This document shows, piece after piece, positions 17,791-25,297 of a DNA stretch of 53,609 bases. The stretch is from Owenweeksia hongkongensis DSM 17368 (lineage in GTDB: Bacteria > Bacteroidota > Bacteroidia > Flavobacteriales > Schleiferiaceae), in contig CAMDTE010000004.1 of NCBI GenBank assembly GCA_945907425.1, positions 1 through 53,609 of the forward strand, given 5' to 3'. The position numbers and the translations under genes are program-made. Each line of letters begins with the position of its first letter. Position 1 is the stretch's first letter. The notes beneath the pieces were generated by a model. It did no database searches. It saw only the letters and a program-made list of their open reading frames with translations, and was not told where the DNA came from.

Positions 17791-19068
17791 TTATTCTTTG
17801 GAAGATGGGTACCGCAAAGCGTTCATTTCTTTTAAAATCGGAGTAGTTTCTCGGAGAAAAGCTGCTTTGTGTCCCTGCGGAATGGGCTCAGAATTGGGCA
17901 ATTTTAAACCCAAAGCGTTGACTTGCCTTCCATTGACCCAAAAACGGTAGCACACGTGCGGACCTGTCGCTAATCCCGTGCTACCAACATAACCAATCAC
18001 CTGCGATTGAGATACGCGCGCACCCGTGCGAATGCCGCGGGCAAACCGACTCATGTGTAAATACTGCGTGGTATAAGTACCGTTGTGGCGCACTTTCACG
18101 TAATTGCCGTTGGCAGAGGTATATCCTGCTTTTTCCACCACGCCGTGTGCTGTCGTAACGATAGGAGTGCCGGTGGGAGCTGCATAATCCGTCCCCAAAT
18201 GGGCTTTCCATCTTTTTTGCACCGGATGAAATCGACGCATCGTAAAACGAGAAGAAATCCGAGCGAATTCAATCGGAGACTTCAAAAACATTTTTTTTAA
18301 TCCTTTGCCCTCCCGATCAAAATATCCCGTAAATCCAGAGAGGGTATCGGAGAAATACAAGGCGTATATGGGTTTTCCTTGGTGTTCAAAAACAGCGCCC
18401 AACAATCGTCCGGCGCCGATAGGAATAGTATCGTCGACATATTTTTCTTCGAATATGACTTTGAAACGATCGCCAGGTTGAATGCGAAAGAAGTCAATGG
18501 TCCAGGCATACACTTCGGACAGTCGAACGGCCAATCCCGCTGAAATTCCCAATTCATCCAACGTCCCATACAACGAACCCTCAATCACACCGGCCACAGC
18601 GCGTCGTACAATAGAGACTGGGCGATCTACTCCCCGAACGTACAGGGTGTCGTGGCAACCAAAAAGCACATATCGACTAGGGCTTTCTTCGTAAATCAGG
18701 TACAGAAGGGTTTGCGCCGAGTCTTTGGACCTCACCGTGATGTAGGTCTCGTCTTGCCTCCATTGGTACGGTCGAAATATCCCTTCCGCCTTTTCCATTA
18801 ACGCATCGATTTCACTATAGGCCACCCCCAATCCATGGAGTACCCCGCCCACCGTTTGGCCTGAACTCACCGTATTTCGCTCCAAATGAAATTGATGCGA
18901 TCCAAAGCCGTACATGTACAATGGAGGAGGTGTGCGAAGGGCGATGCGTTCCGGAGTGATGGGTTCCGGAGAAGTGCGCGCTACGGCCCAGAAAACAGCC
19001 ACAACGGCGGCCCCAACGATGGCCCAAACAATGCCTGTTCGGTAGGCTTTTCTCTCCTTTTTCTTCAT
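17791..19068 (-). CDS. Membrane-anchored M23-family peptidoglycan peptidase with Cys in the HxH motif
   Basis: A 425-residue protein: N-terminal anchor (GIVWAIVGAAVVAVFWAVA), a central region with OapA/LysM-like character (residues about 60-250), and a LytM/M23 domain at about 280-400. Zinc ligands His290 and Asp294 are in HLGTDYAAP, the catalytic His in YLHMS, and the last motif is GPHVCYRFW, so the usual second His of HxH is Cys373. ATG at 19068 overlaps the stop of the dioxygenase gene (ATGA), which decides the start; the longer in-frame start at 19104 is rejected. Expected role: DD-endopeptidase or an activator in wall remodelling. Confidence 0.9.
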   Translation of the reverse strand: MKKKERKAYRTGIVWAIVGAAVVAVFWAVARTSPEPITPERIALRTPPPLYMYGFGSHQFHLERNTVSSGQTVGGVLHGLGVAYSEIDALMEKAEGIFRPYQWRQDETYITVRSKDSAQTLLYLIYEESPSRYVLFGCHDTLYVRGVDRPVSIVRRAVAGVIEGSLYGTLDELGISAGLAVRLSEVYAWTIDFFRIQPGDRFKVIFEEKYVDDTIPIGAGRLLGAVFEHQGKPIYALYFSDTLSGFTGYFDREGKGLKKMFLKSPIEFARISSRFTMRRFHPVQKRWKAHLGTDYAAPTGTPIVTTAHGVVEKAGYTSANGNYVKVRHNGTYTTQYLHMSRFARGIRTGARVSQSQVIGYVGSTGLATGPHVCYRFWVNGRQVNALGLKLPNSEPIPQGHKAAFLRETTPILKEMNALRYPSSKE

Positions 19069-20030
19069 TCTTCCGACAAGCCCCCTGTTTGCTGTGTCAC
19101 CCATTTTTTACCCCACTCGGATTGCTCCTGCTCACTCCACAGGAAGGGGAAAAAAATTCTTTTTTGAAAACGAGGCGGTAAATAATTGCGCCAATTGGTA
19201 CCCCCCGTAGCGGCCGCGTCGTCTGGTTGTCTGGCCAAATACTGCGCCGCCGTTCGGTAGTGTTGGAGCGGCCAATCCACGTTCACCTGGTAATCCAACG
19301 CTCGCAGTGCTTCTATCAATACCTTGTCCTGTTGGTCTTCCGCCGACAACTCGTGCCAAAGCATGGACAAATTACTGTGTCGCCAGGCAAGGGCTTTCTC
19401 CATAAACAACGGAGTGTATTTTGCCTCAAACTGTTTTAGGGTCAACGTCTTTTCCCCTGATTCTTCTACCGTCGCTCCCTGCATCCAATAGATATTTTCG
19501 TACAGCGTTTGTGCGTCTGGATTTTGTTCATTCACCTGTGCCCTCACTTCTACTTTCACCAAATTCTCAAGCGCAGTAGAGGCAAATTCAATCAGTCGGT
19601 ATTGCGCCGATTGAAATCCGCTGGCCGGAATCAAGGCCATTCGGAAAGCCAGAAATTGGGAACGCTCCATTCCATCCGCCATAATGTGAAAACTATTGGA
19701 AAGAGCCTCAAAATATCGGTTCACTCTTTTCACGCGGCGGACTAATTCCTCCTTCGTTGCCTTTACTTTCCGTGTCGCCAACGGCTCCAACTCATGCAAA
19801 GACAATTTGAAATACAGCTCCGTAATTTGATGGTACATGATGAAAATAGGCTCATCAACAATTTTAGTTCGCGGTTTTTGTAGCGTCAACAGCGTATCCA
19901 ACTGAATGTAGTCCCAATAAGAAATATAATCAGACAGATGCAAGCCTTCGAGCATGGATGCCAAATCTTGACCATCTTGATCGTATTTCGCCTGGAGTTT
20001 ATCTAATTGAAGTACAACTTCTGGTTTCAT
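19065..20030 (-). CDS. kynA: Tryptophan 2,3-dioxygenase
   Basis: A 321-residue heme enzyme that opens the indole ring of tryptophan to N-formylkynurenine. FIMYHQITELYFKL carries the conserved substrate-pocket residues, MERSQFLAFRMAL.PASGFQSAQYR is the substrate carboxylate-binding segment, and QHYRTAAQYL followed by TGGTNW gives the proximal heme His and the substrate loop. No other kynurenine-pathway gene is in the window. It lies 21 bases after the histidine-kinase gene and overlaps the M23 gene, so it seems part of that operon although it is functionally unrelated. Confidence 0.93.
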   Translation of the reverse strand: MKPEVVLQLDKLQAKYDQDGQDLASMLEGLHLSDYISYWDYIQLDTLLTLQKPRTKIVDEPIFIMYHQITELYFKLSLHELEPLATRKVKATKEELVRRVKRVNRYFEALSNSFHIMADGMERSQFLAFRMALIPASGFQSAQYRLIEFASTALENLVKVEVRAQVNEQNPDAQTLYENIYWMQGATVEESGEKTLTLKQFEAKYTPLFMEKALAWRHSNLSMLWHELSAEDQQDKVLIEALRALDYQVNVDWPLQHYRTAAQYLARQPDDAAATGGTNWRNYLPPRFQKRIFFPFLWSEQEQSEWGKKWVTQQTGGLSEE

Positions 20031-20051
20031 GCCTTGGATTAGAATTAAAGG

Positions 20052-21074
20052 TTATTTGGCTTTTTTAAGGGTAAAGGAAAAAACAGACCCCACGCCTACT
20101 GTCGATGTCGCATGAATCGTTTGGCCATGCCCTTCCACGATGTGTTTGACGATAGCCAGGCCTAACCCTGTCCCACCCACATCGCGCGAACGACTTTTTT
20201 CTACGCGGTAAAATCGCTCAAAAATGCGCGACAAATCTTGCTCTGGAATTCCCATTCCATTGTCGGCCACTTCTATTAAGAAATGATCTTCCATGTCGTG
20301 GATATCTAGCCGGACGAAGCCCGCACTCGGTTGGCTGTATTTGATCGCATTGGAGAGCAGGTTTTGAAACACTTGTTCGATCCTTTTCGCGTCCCCTTGG
20401 GCTTTGTATAATCGCTCTTGGTTCTTTTTTAGAATAATGCCAACATGTGCTTTTCTGGCCATTGGATCCAAATCTTCCACCACCTCTTTCATGACTTTCA
20501 CGATGTCCACAACCCCCATCTGAATTTCAAACTGTCCCGATTCTAACCGTGTCAAAGCGTCCATGTCTTGGATAAGGGTGATCATCCTCTCTACACTTTT
20601 CGCAGCCTTTTCTAAATATTTCCGATTGATTTTTTCGTCCTCTAGCCCCCCATCAATGAGGGTCAATAAATATCCTTGGATATTGAAAATAGGTGTTTTG
20701 AGCTCGTGCGATAAATTGCTCATGAATTCGCGCCGGAACCCCTCTCTGTTTTCTAATAATTGTATTTCCGATTGCTGAGACGCCGTCCATTCTGCCACCT
20801 CTTTTTCTACGTCCGACATGGATGAGGGTAGCTTGTTTTCTTTGAGGCCACCTCTTTTTGGATCACGCAAAACGCGATAAATCGTTTTTAATCGTTCAAA
20901 AAGGAATCGCTGAACCATCCAACTGACAGCAATGCCCACCAAAGCGGCAAAGACAAAGCTGACCCAAAACCGAGGCACTTCATTGTACCAAGGCGTACTC
21001 AACAAAACCCATAAGGCGGATCCCGTGAGGACGGCAACAACTAATCCAATTTGTTCGGGACGTACAAAACGCAT
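20052..21074 (-). CDS. PhoR-like sensor histidine kinase
   Basis: A 340-residue kinase. Two transmembrane segments near the N-terminus (LVVAVLTGSALWVLL and FWVSFVFAALVGIAVSWMV) enclose a very short loop, so it has almost no periplasmic sensor domain. HisKA H-box is FMSNLSHELKTPI; the ATPase has N (NLLSNAIKYS), G1 (VADNGMGIPE) and G2 (GGTGLGLAIVKHIVE) boxes. The small input domain and architecture match PhoR-like kinases, which sense through partners such as the Pst transporter, but no pst or phoU gene is visible, so the phosphate role is inference. It follows the response regulator by 9 bases. Confidence 0.88.
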   Translation of the reverse strand: MRFVRPEQIGLVVAVLTGSALWVLLSTPWYNEVPRFWVSFVFAALVGIAVSWMVQRFLFERLKTIYRVLRDPKRGGLKENKLPSSMSDVEKEVAEWTASQQSEIQLLENREGFRREFMSNLSHELKTPIFNIQGYLLTLIDGGLEDEKINRKYLEKAAKSVERMITLIQDMDALTRLESGQFEIQMGVVDIVKVMKEVVEDLDPMARKAHVGIILKKNQERLYKAQGDAKRIEQVFQNLLSNAIKYSQPSAGFVRLDIHDMEDHFLIEVADNGMGIPEQDLSRIFERFYRVEKSRSRDVGGTGLGLAIVKHIVEGHGQTIHATSTVGVGSVFSFTLKKAK

Positions 21075-21083
21075 CCCTGCAAG

Positions 21084-21764
21084 TTAACCCTCGAATTTGT
21101 ATCCTACACCTTTCAAAGTGCCAATTTTATCGTCTCCAATTTTCTCGCGCAACTTGCGGATATGCACATCGATGGTTCTACCACCCACAACCACATCGGT
21201 TCCCCAAACGGAATCCAAAATAATTTCCCGCGTGAAGACTTTTCCAGGCTTGGAGGCCAAAAGAGTTAATAATTCAAACTCTTTCCTCGGCAATTCTATT
21301 CTTCGGCCTTTGATCAGCACTTGGTACTGTTCCAAGTCGATCACCAAATCGCCCACAACAATTTGCTTCGAGGTGTTTTCCTTGACTCCCGATCGGCGCA
21401 ACAGCGCCTTGATTCGACTCACCAAAACCTTCGGCTTAATGGGCTTAGCAATGTAATCGTCGGCGCCAGCATCGAGTCCTGCAACTTGAGCATAATCTTC
21501 ATTCCTCGCTGTTAGAAAAGCGATCAGACAATTCTTTGTTTCCGGCATTTTTCGCAAGGCATCGCACGTTTCCATGCCATCCATTTCCGGCATCATTACA
21601 TCTAAAATAACAACGTCCGGCTTGAATCGTTTGGCTACTTCCAATGCCTTTTTTCCGTTGGTTGCCGTTTCGATACTGAACCCCTCCTGTTGTAAATTAT
21701 AGGAAACAATCTCTAAAATATCTTCCTCGTCATCAACTAACAGGATTTTTGCGGTTTCTGCCAT
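21084..21764 (-). CDS. PhoB/OmpR-family response regulator
   Basis: A 226-residue regulator with a receiver domain (acidic DDEED at the N-terminus, phospho-acceptor Asp in VVILDVMMPEMDG, Lys in YIAKPIKP) and a C-terminal winged-helix DNA-binding domain (EFELLTLLASKPGKVFTR, RTIDVHIRKLREKIG, GVGYKFEG). It is the first gene of the unit with the kinase, the dioxygenase and the M23 peptidase, and is divergent from the secreted-nuclease operon. It probably controls its own promoter and may control the divergent one. Confidence 0.92.
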   Translation of the reverse strand: MAETAKILLVDDEEDILEIVSYNLQQEGFSIETATNGKKALEVAKRFKPDVVILDVMMPEMDGMETCDALRKMPETKNCLIAFLTARNEDYAQVAGLDAGADDYIAKPIKPKVLVSRIKALLRRSGVKENTSKQIVVGDLVIDLEQYQVLIKGRRIELPRKEFELLTLLASKPGKVFTREIILDSVWGTDVVVGGRTIDVHIRKLREKIGDDKIGTLKGVGYKFEG

Positions 21765-21798
21765 GGTTGCCTCTTTAATGATTCCCTATTTAATGGTT

Positions 21799-21806
21799 CA
21801 AAAGTA
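21799..21806 (-). promoter_or_regulatory. -7 element (TACTTTTG) for the response-regulator operon
   Basis: The minus strand reads TACTTTTG, an exact TAnnTTTG match, 34 bases before the ATG at 21764. The expected -33 region falls at about 21826-21830, at the edge of a 14-base palindrome. No TTTG is seen there, as would suit a promoter needing an activator. Confidence 0.45.
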
Positions 21807-21818
21807 GCCGTTGGAAAG

Positions 21819-21826
21819 TACTTTTA
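21819..21826 (+). promoter_or_regulatory. Possible -7 element (TACTTTTA) for the secreted-nuclease operon
   Basis: TACTTTTA differs from TAnnTTTG at the last base. It is the best candidate between the divergent units, 52 bases before the ATG at 21879. Its -33 would overlap the -7 box of the opposite promoter, so the two promoters are likely mutually exclusive. Confidence 0.3.
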
Positions 21827-21829
21827 GCG

Positions 21830-21843
21830 TATTGTTAACAATA
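21830..21843. promoter_or_regulatory. 14-base perfect palindrome, possible operator
   Basis: TATTGTTAACAATA is perfectly self-complementary. It lies about 65 bases upstream of the response-regulator start and between the putative -7 box and the start of the nuclease gene. Such a site suits a dimeric DNA-binding protein; it does not look like the direct-repeat box of enterobacterial PhoB. Confidence 0.4.
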
Positions 21844-21878
21844 TAATAATGGCTACGCGTCGTACCTTCCGCATCCCT

Positions 21879-23171
21879 ATGAAAAAAATATTTATTTTTT
21901 GGTTGGTTGGATTCGGGTTGCTCCCTGTCTTGTGGGGACAATCCCCCGAGCGAATTCAGGTGATGACATACAATATACTGAACTACAGAAACTTCACCTC
22001 ATATTGCCCCAGTGCCCAAAACAATCCAACCACTAAGGAAGGTTATTTACGAGAGGTGATGGCATACGCCTTGCCGGATCTCATTGTTTTCAACGAAGTG
22101 GGCGGAGCCACCGCCACCCCGCACGCACAATTATTGACAAATGTTTTGAATGTCAATGGGGAAACCCGTTGGGCAGCTACCCCCTACGCCAACAACGGCT
22201 TTAGCAGTTTAGTAAACGCTATTTTTTACGACCAAAACAAATTGGGTTTGGTGGGGCACTGGACTATTTCCAAGTCATTGTCCAATGTCGATTTGGTCCG
22301 GGTCATTGATGTGGTGCGCTTTTATTATAGGGATTCCTTGTTGTCCATCAACCCCGACACAAGCTTTATGACAGTGGTAGGTGCGCATTTGAAAGCGGGA
22401 AATACCACAGCAGATGCTGCAGATCGCGCAACGGCTACTGCCGCTGTGATGCAGTTCATAGCGCAGCGATTTCCACAAGACAATGTTCTGTTGGCAGGCG
22501 ATTTGAACGTGTACAAAAGCCAAGAAGTGGCTTTTCAAAATTTGATCAATTACTCTGTGAGTGCCGCCCGCTTGTACGATCCTGTAGGTCAACTAGGCGC
22601 GTGGAACAACAACATCTCTTTTGCGCCTTGGCATACCCAAAGCACACGCAACGCCTCTACCAATAATGGTTGTTATTCCGGTGGAGGTTTGGACGATCGG
22701 TTTGATCACCTCTTGGTTTCCGATGAGATCTTGAACGGCACCAAAAAAGTGCACTACGTAGCGGGTTCCTTTCAGACCATTGGAAACGACGGCAATCATT
22801 TCAATTCCGCCGTGGACGAAGGGTCAAATAATACCATTCCCAGCAACATCCGAACTGCCCTGTACAACATCAGCGACCACTATCCTGTGATCCTTTCCTT
22901 GGACATGACGCGTTTGGGAATTGGACTTCCTGAGTGGAGCAAGGACTCCTCTTGGAAAATTCAGACCCGGGGTCAGGGACAGTTTATTGTTTCGTGTTTC
23001 GCAGGCGGAACGACATTCGATGTAGTCGACCTGCAAGGCCGAAGAATTTTGGAGGGGAGCGCGAAGGAAGGCAAAGCGGAATTTCAACTCCGCGAACCCT
23101 ATTCCTCCCTGTTTGTGCGCATGTTTGATTCTGCGGGCCGTTGGATTTCTAGTAATCGTTTGACGCCGTGA
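21879..23171 (+). CDS. Secreted endonuclease/exonuclease/phosphatase (EEP) family enzyme
   Basis: A 430-residue protein starting at MKKIFIFWLVGFGLLP with a signal peptide ending at LWGQ; an in-frame ATG at 21849 would add ten residues ahead of the signal. The EEP fold (about residues 25-345) has all metal and catalytic motifs: TYNILN (Asn32), FNEVGG (Glu73), GDLN (Asp208, Asn210), RFDHLLVS (Asp276, His277) and SDHYPV (Asp333, His334). The last 80 residues look like a T9SS-type tail (FDVVDLQGRRIL, then RMFDSAGRW). Family members cut nucleic acids or phosphodiesters or phosphoinositides; export plus the downstream OB-like cargoes favour a nuclease. First gene of a tightly packed operon; its stop overlaps the next GTG. 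Confidence 0.88.
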   Translation: MKKIFIFWLVGFGLLPVLWGQSPERIQVMTYNILNYRNFTSYCPSAQNNPTTKEGYLREVMAYALPDLIVFNEVGGATATPHAQLLTNVLNVNGETRWAATPYANNGFSSLVNAIFYDQNKLGLVGHWTISKSLSNVDLVRVIDVVRFYYRDSLLSINPDTSFMTVVGAHLKAGNTTADAADRATATAAVMQFIAQRFPQDNVLLAGDLNVYKSQEVAFQNLINYSVSAARLYDPVGQLGAWNNNISFAPWHTQSTRNASTNNGCYSGGGLDDRFDHLLVSDEILNGTKKVHYVAGSFQTIGNDGNHFNSAVDEGSNNTIPSNIRTALYNISDHYPVILSLDMTRLGIGLPEWSKDSSWKIQTRGQGQFIVSCFAGGTTFDVVDLQGRRILEGSAKEGKAEFQLREPYSSLFVRMFDSAGRWISSNRLTP

Positions 23172-25297
23172 CAAAGAAACTGCTCTTGTTGATAGTGGCC
23201 GTGCTCGGATTGTCAGCGCAAGGCCAGAGTTTTGATGAAAAAATAACTACCTCTTCCAATATCCGGCTCAATGTGACGAATGTAGGAACCTTTGGAAATG
23301 CTTTTCGCGGGTATAGAGATGGAAGCGGTCGGCCCTCTTGTGAATATCCCGCCGGATCTGGAACAGAGCATTTGTTTGAGGGAGGGATTTGGATTGGCGG
23401 CAAAGAAAACGGGGGGCCCGTGCGGGTATCCACCTCGGCCTACGACGCTTCTTCTGGTTATGCACCGGGCCGAGCAGGTTTTGAATTTACGGCCCCTGTG
23501 GGAAGTCAATTGACAGAAAGGAGCACGTTGACGGACAATCCTCTTTTCTCTATGGATGCGGTATCTCATCAAGACTTTGTTGCCACCTTTACCGATGCGA
23601 ATAGTTTGGTCCCTGGAACCAACATCCCTATCACCAGTCATTTGAATCCTATGAACGTGGAGATTCGAATGGAGACGTACAACTGGAATTATCGCTTTAG
23701 TGACTTCTTTGTGCTGGTGCATTTGGTTTTTAAAAATGTGGGGACCTCTGCTTTTACCGATACCTATATTGGCTTGTGGAACAACAATGTGGTGCGGAAC
23801 ATCAATGTCACACCCGCGGGTTCTGGAGGCAGCACTTTTTACTCGCAAGGTGGAAACGGGTATGTGGATTCCTTGAGCTTAAATTATCGTTTTGATGCAA
23901 CGGGTGATCCTGGGTATACCGATTCCTACATTGGAGAAAAATTTTTAGGAGCAGAGGACAAAACAGGATTTCACCATCCCGCCTTGGATCCGAATTTTCA
24001 CTCTTTGTACAACGCTTGGGTTTTTAATAATTCCGGTCAAGCCCTTTTCTTTTTTCCGACATCCGAAAATCAGCGGTACGCTAAACTGAGTCAGGGATTG
24101 AATCAAAATCCCTGTTGGGAGGATCCTTCTGGGGTGGCGTGCCAAACGGCTACAGGAGTTAACATCCAGGCCGCTTTGAATGCCCCAGGAAACCGTTCCG
24201 ATTTGCAAAGCGTAGGGCCTTTTGCATCGTTTGCTCCCGGCGATGAGATTCGTGTAACCTTTGCCTATGTGTTGGCAGGCAAGAAAGAGGATGGATTGCC
24301 CAATACGGCCAATTCCGTAGAACAGCGGTCTTCATTGATTGCCAATGCGCAATGGGCACAAACGGCGTACAACGGGGAGGACGCAAATTTTAACGGAGTG
24401 TTGGACAACGGGGAAGACAAGGATGGAAATGGCCAGATTACACGGTTTATTTTGCCTACTCCTCCCGCTACACCGCGATTGAAAGCAGTTCCCCGCAACC
24501 AAGGTATCGATGTGTATTGGGCAGCGAACGCAGAATCGTCTGTTGACCCCATTACACAAAAAATGGATTTTGAAGGGTACCGCGTGTACTTGAGTAAAGT
24601 GGGTTTTGACGTGACGCGAACCCAAGATTTGGCGCGTGACTTTGTCAAAATTGTCGAAATAGACAAGGCGGGGAATCAATTGTTTTTTGATACGGGATTG
24701 GAAAAACACCGCTTGCCTATTCCCGTTCAGTTTCCAGGAGATACGGTTGTGTATAGATACAAATACAGTGTAGAAGGAATTCCCAACGGATGGCAATTGG
24801 CGGTAGCGGTCACCTCCTTTGATGAAGGAAACGAGGCAGCGGGACTGGAATCCCTGGAGTCTAGCTTTTTGGCCAACGACAAACGTGCTTTTGCTGGGAC
24901 ATTGGCCAACGATTCTATTCAAGCCCATCGTCCCTATGTCTACCCCAATCCGTATTATGCCGGAGCTTCTTGGGAGGGTAAATCCAATTTCCAAGAAGAA
25001 AGTCGGAAGTTGATTTTCGCCAATTTACCCGCACGGTGCCGTATTACCATTACCACTGTAGCTGGGGATGTCCTAGATGTCATTGAGCACGACCAAGCGT
25101 ACCAAGGAGAGGACATTCGTTGGTTCCGAACCTTTGGCGCTGACGCTACACAAGACAATGTATTTTCCGGTGGAGAACATGCCTGGGACCTACTGACACA
25201 GTCTTCTCAATTTTTAGCTCGTGGAGTGTATTTGTTTCATGTACTCGATCTAGAGGATTACAAACAATTTACCGGTCAATTTACTGTAATACAATGA
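23168..25297 (+). CDS. Large secreted protein with Ca-binding repeats and C-terminal T9SS-like domain
   Basis: A 709-residue protein starting with GTG that overlaps the nuclease stop (GTGA). Signal peptide MTKKLLLLIVAVLGLSAQGQ. The N-terminal two thirds contain a surface-protein module (GGIWIGGKENGG; IEMETYNWNYRFSDFFVLVHLVFKNVG-like segment with TYIGLWNNN) that I recall from many uncharacterised secreted proteins of the Bacteroidota/Ignavibacteria group. Around residues 400-420 two acidic Ca-binding motifs lie side by side (DANFNGVLDNGED and DKDGNGQIT). A fibronectin-like part follows (PPATPRLKAVPRNQGIDVYW). The C-terminus has YVYPNPYY and a typical sorting-domain end (ARGVYLFHVLDLED). Function unknown; likely displayed at the surface by T9SS. 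Confidence 0.8.
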   Translation: MTKKLLLLIVAVLGLSAQGQSFDEKITTSSNIRLNVTNVGTFGNAFRGYRDGSGRPSCEYPAGSGTEHLFEGGIWIGGKENGGPVRVSTSAYDASSGYAPGRAGFEFTAPVGSQLTERSTLTDNPLFSMDAVSHQDFVATFTDANSLVPGTNIPITSHLNPMNVEIRMETYNWNYRFSDFFVLVHLVFKNVGTSAFTDTYIGLWNNNVVRNINVTPAGSGGSTFYSQGGNGYVDSLSLNYRFDATGDPGYTDSYIGEKFLGAEDKTGFHHPALDPNFHSLYNAWVFNNSGQALFFFPTSENQRYAKLSQGLNQNPCWEDPSGVACQTATGVNIQAALNAPGNRSDLQSVGPFASFAPGDEIRVTFAYVLAGKKEDGLPNTANSVEQRSSLIANAQWAQTAYNGEDANFNGVLDNGEDKDGNGQITRFILPTPPATPRLKAVPRNQGIDVYWAANAESSVDPITQKMDFEGYRVYLSKVGFDVTRTQDLARDFVKIVEIDKAGNQLFFDTGLEKHRLPIPVQFPGDTVVYRYKYSVEGIPNGWQLAVAVTSFDEGNEAAGLESLESSFLANDKRAFAGTLANDSIQAHRPYVYPNPYYAGASWEGKSNFQEESRKLIFANLPARCRITITTVAGDVLDVIEHDQAYQGEDIRWFRTFGADATQDNVFSGGEHAWDLLTQSSQFLARGVYLFHVLDLEDYKQFTGQFTVIQ

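Noticed and set aside
21765-21848. Enterobacterial-type Pho box
   Set aside because: No CTGTCAT-type direct repeats at 11-base spacing; only the palindrome is present, so the phosphate link stays an inference.
23213-23848. 211-codon minus-strand ORF inside the 709-codon secreted-protein gene
   Set aside because: Arg/His-rich antisense shadow; the plus-strand frame has a signal peptide and sorting domain.
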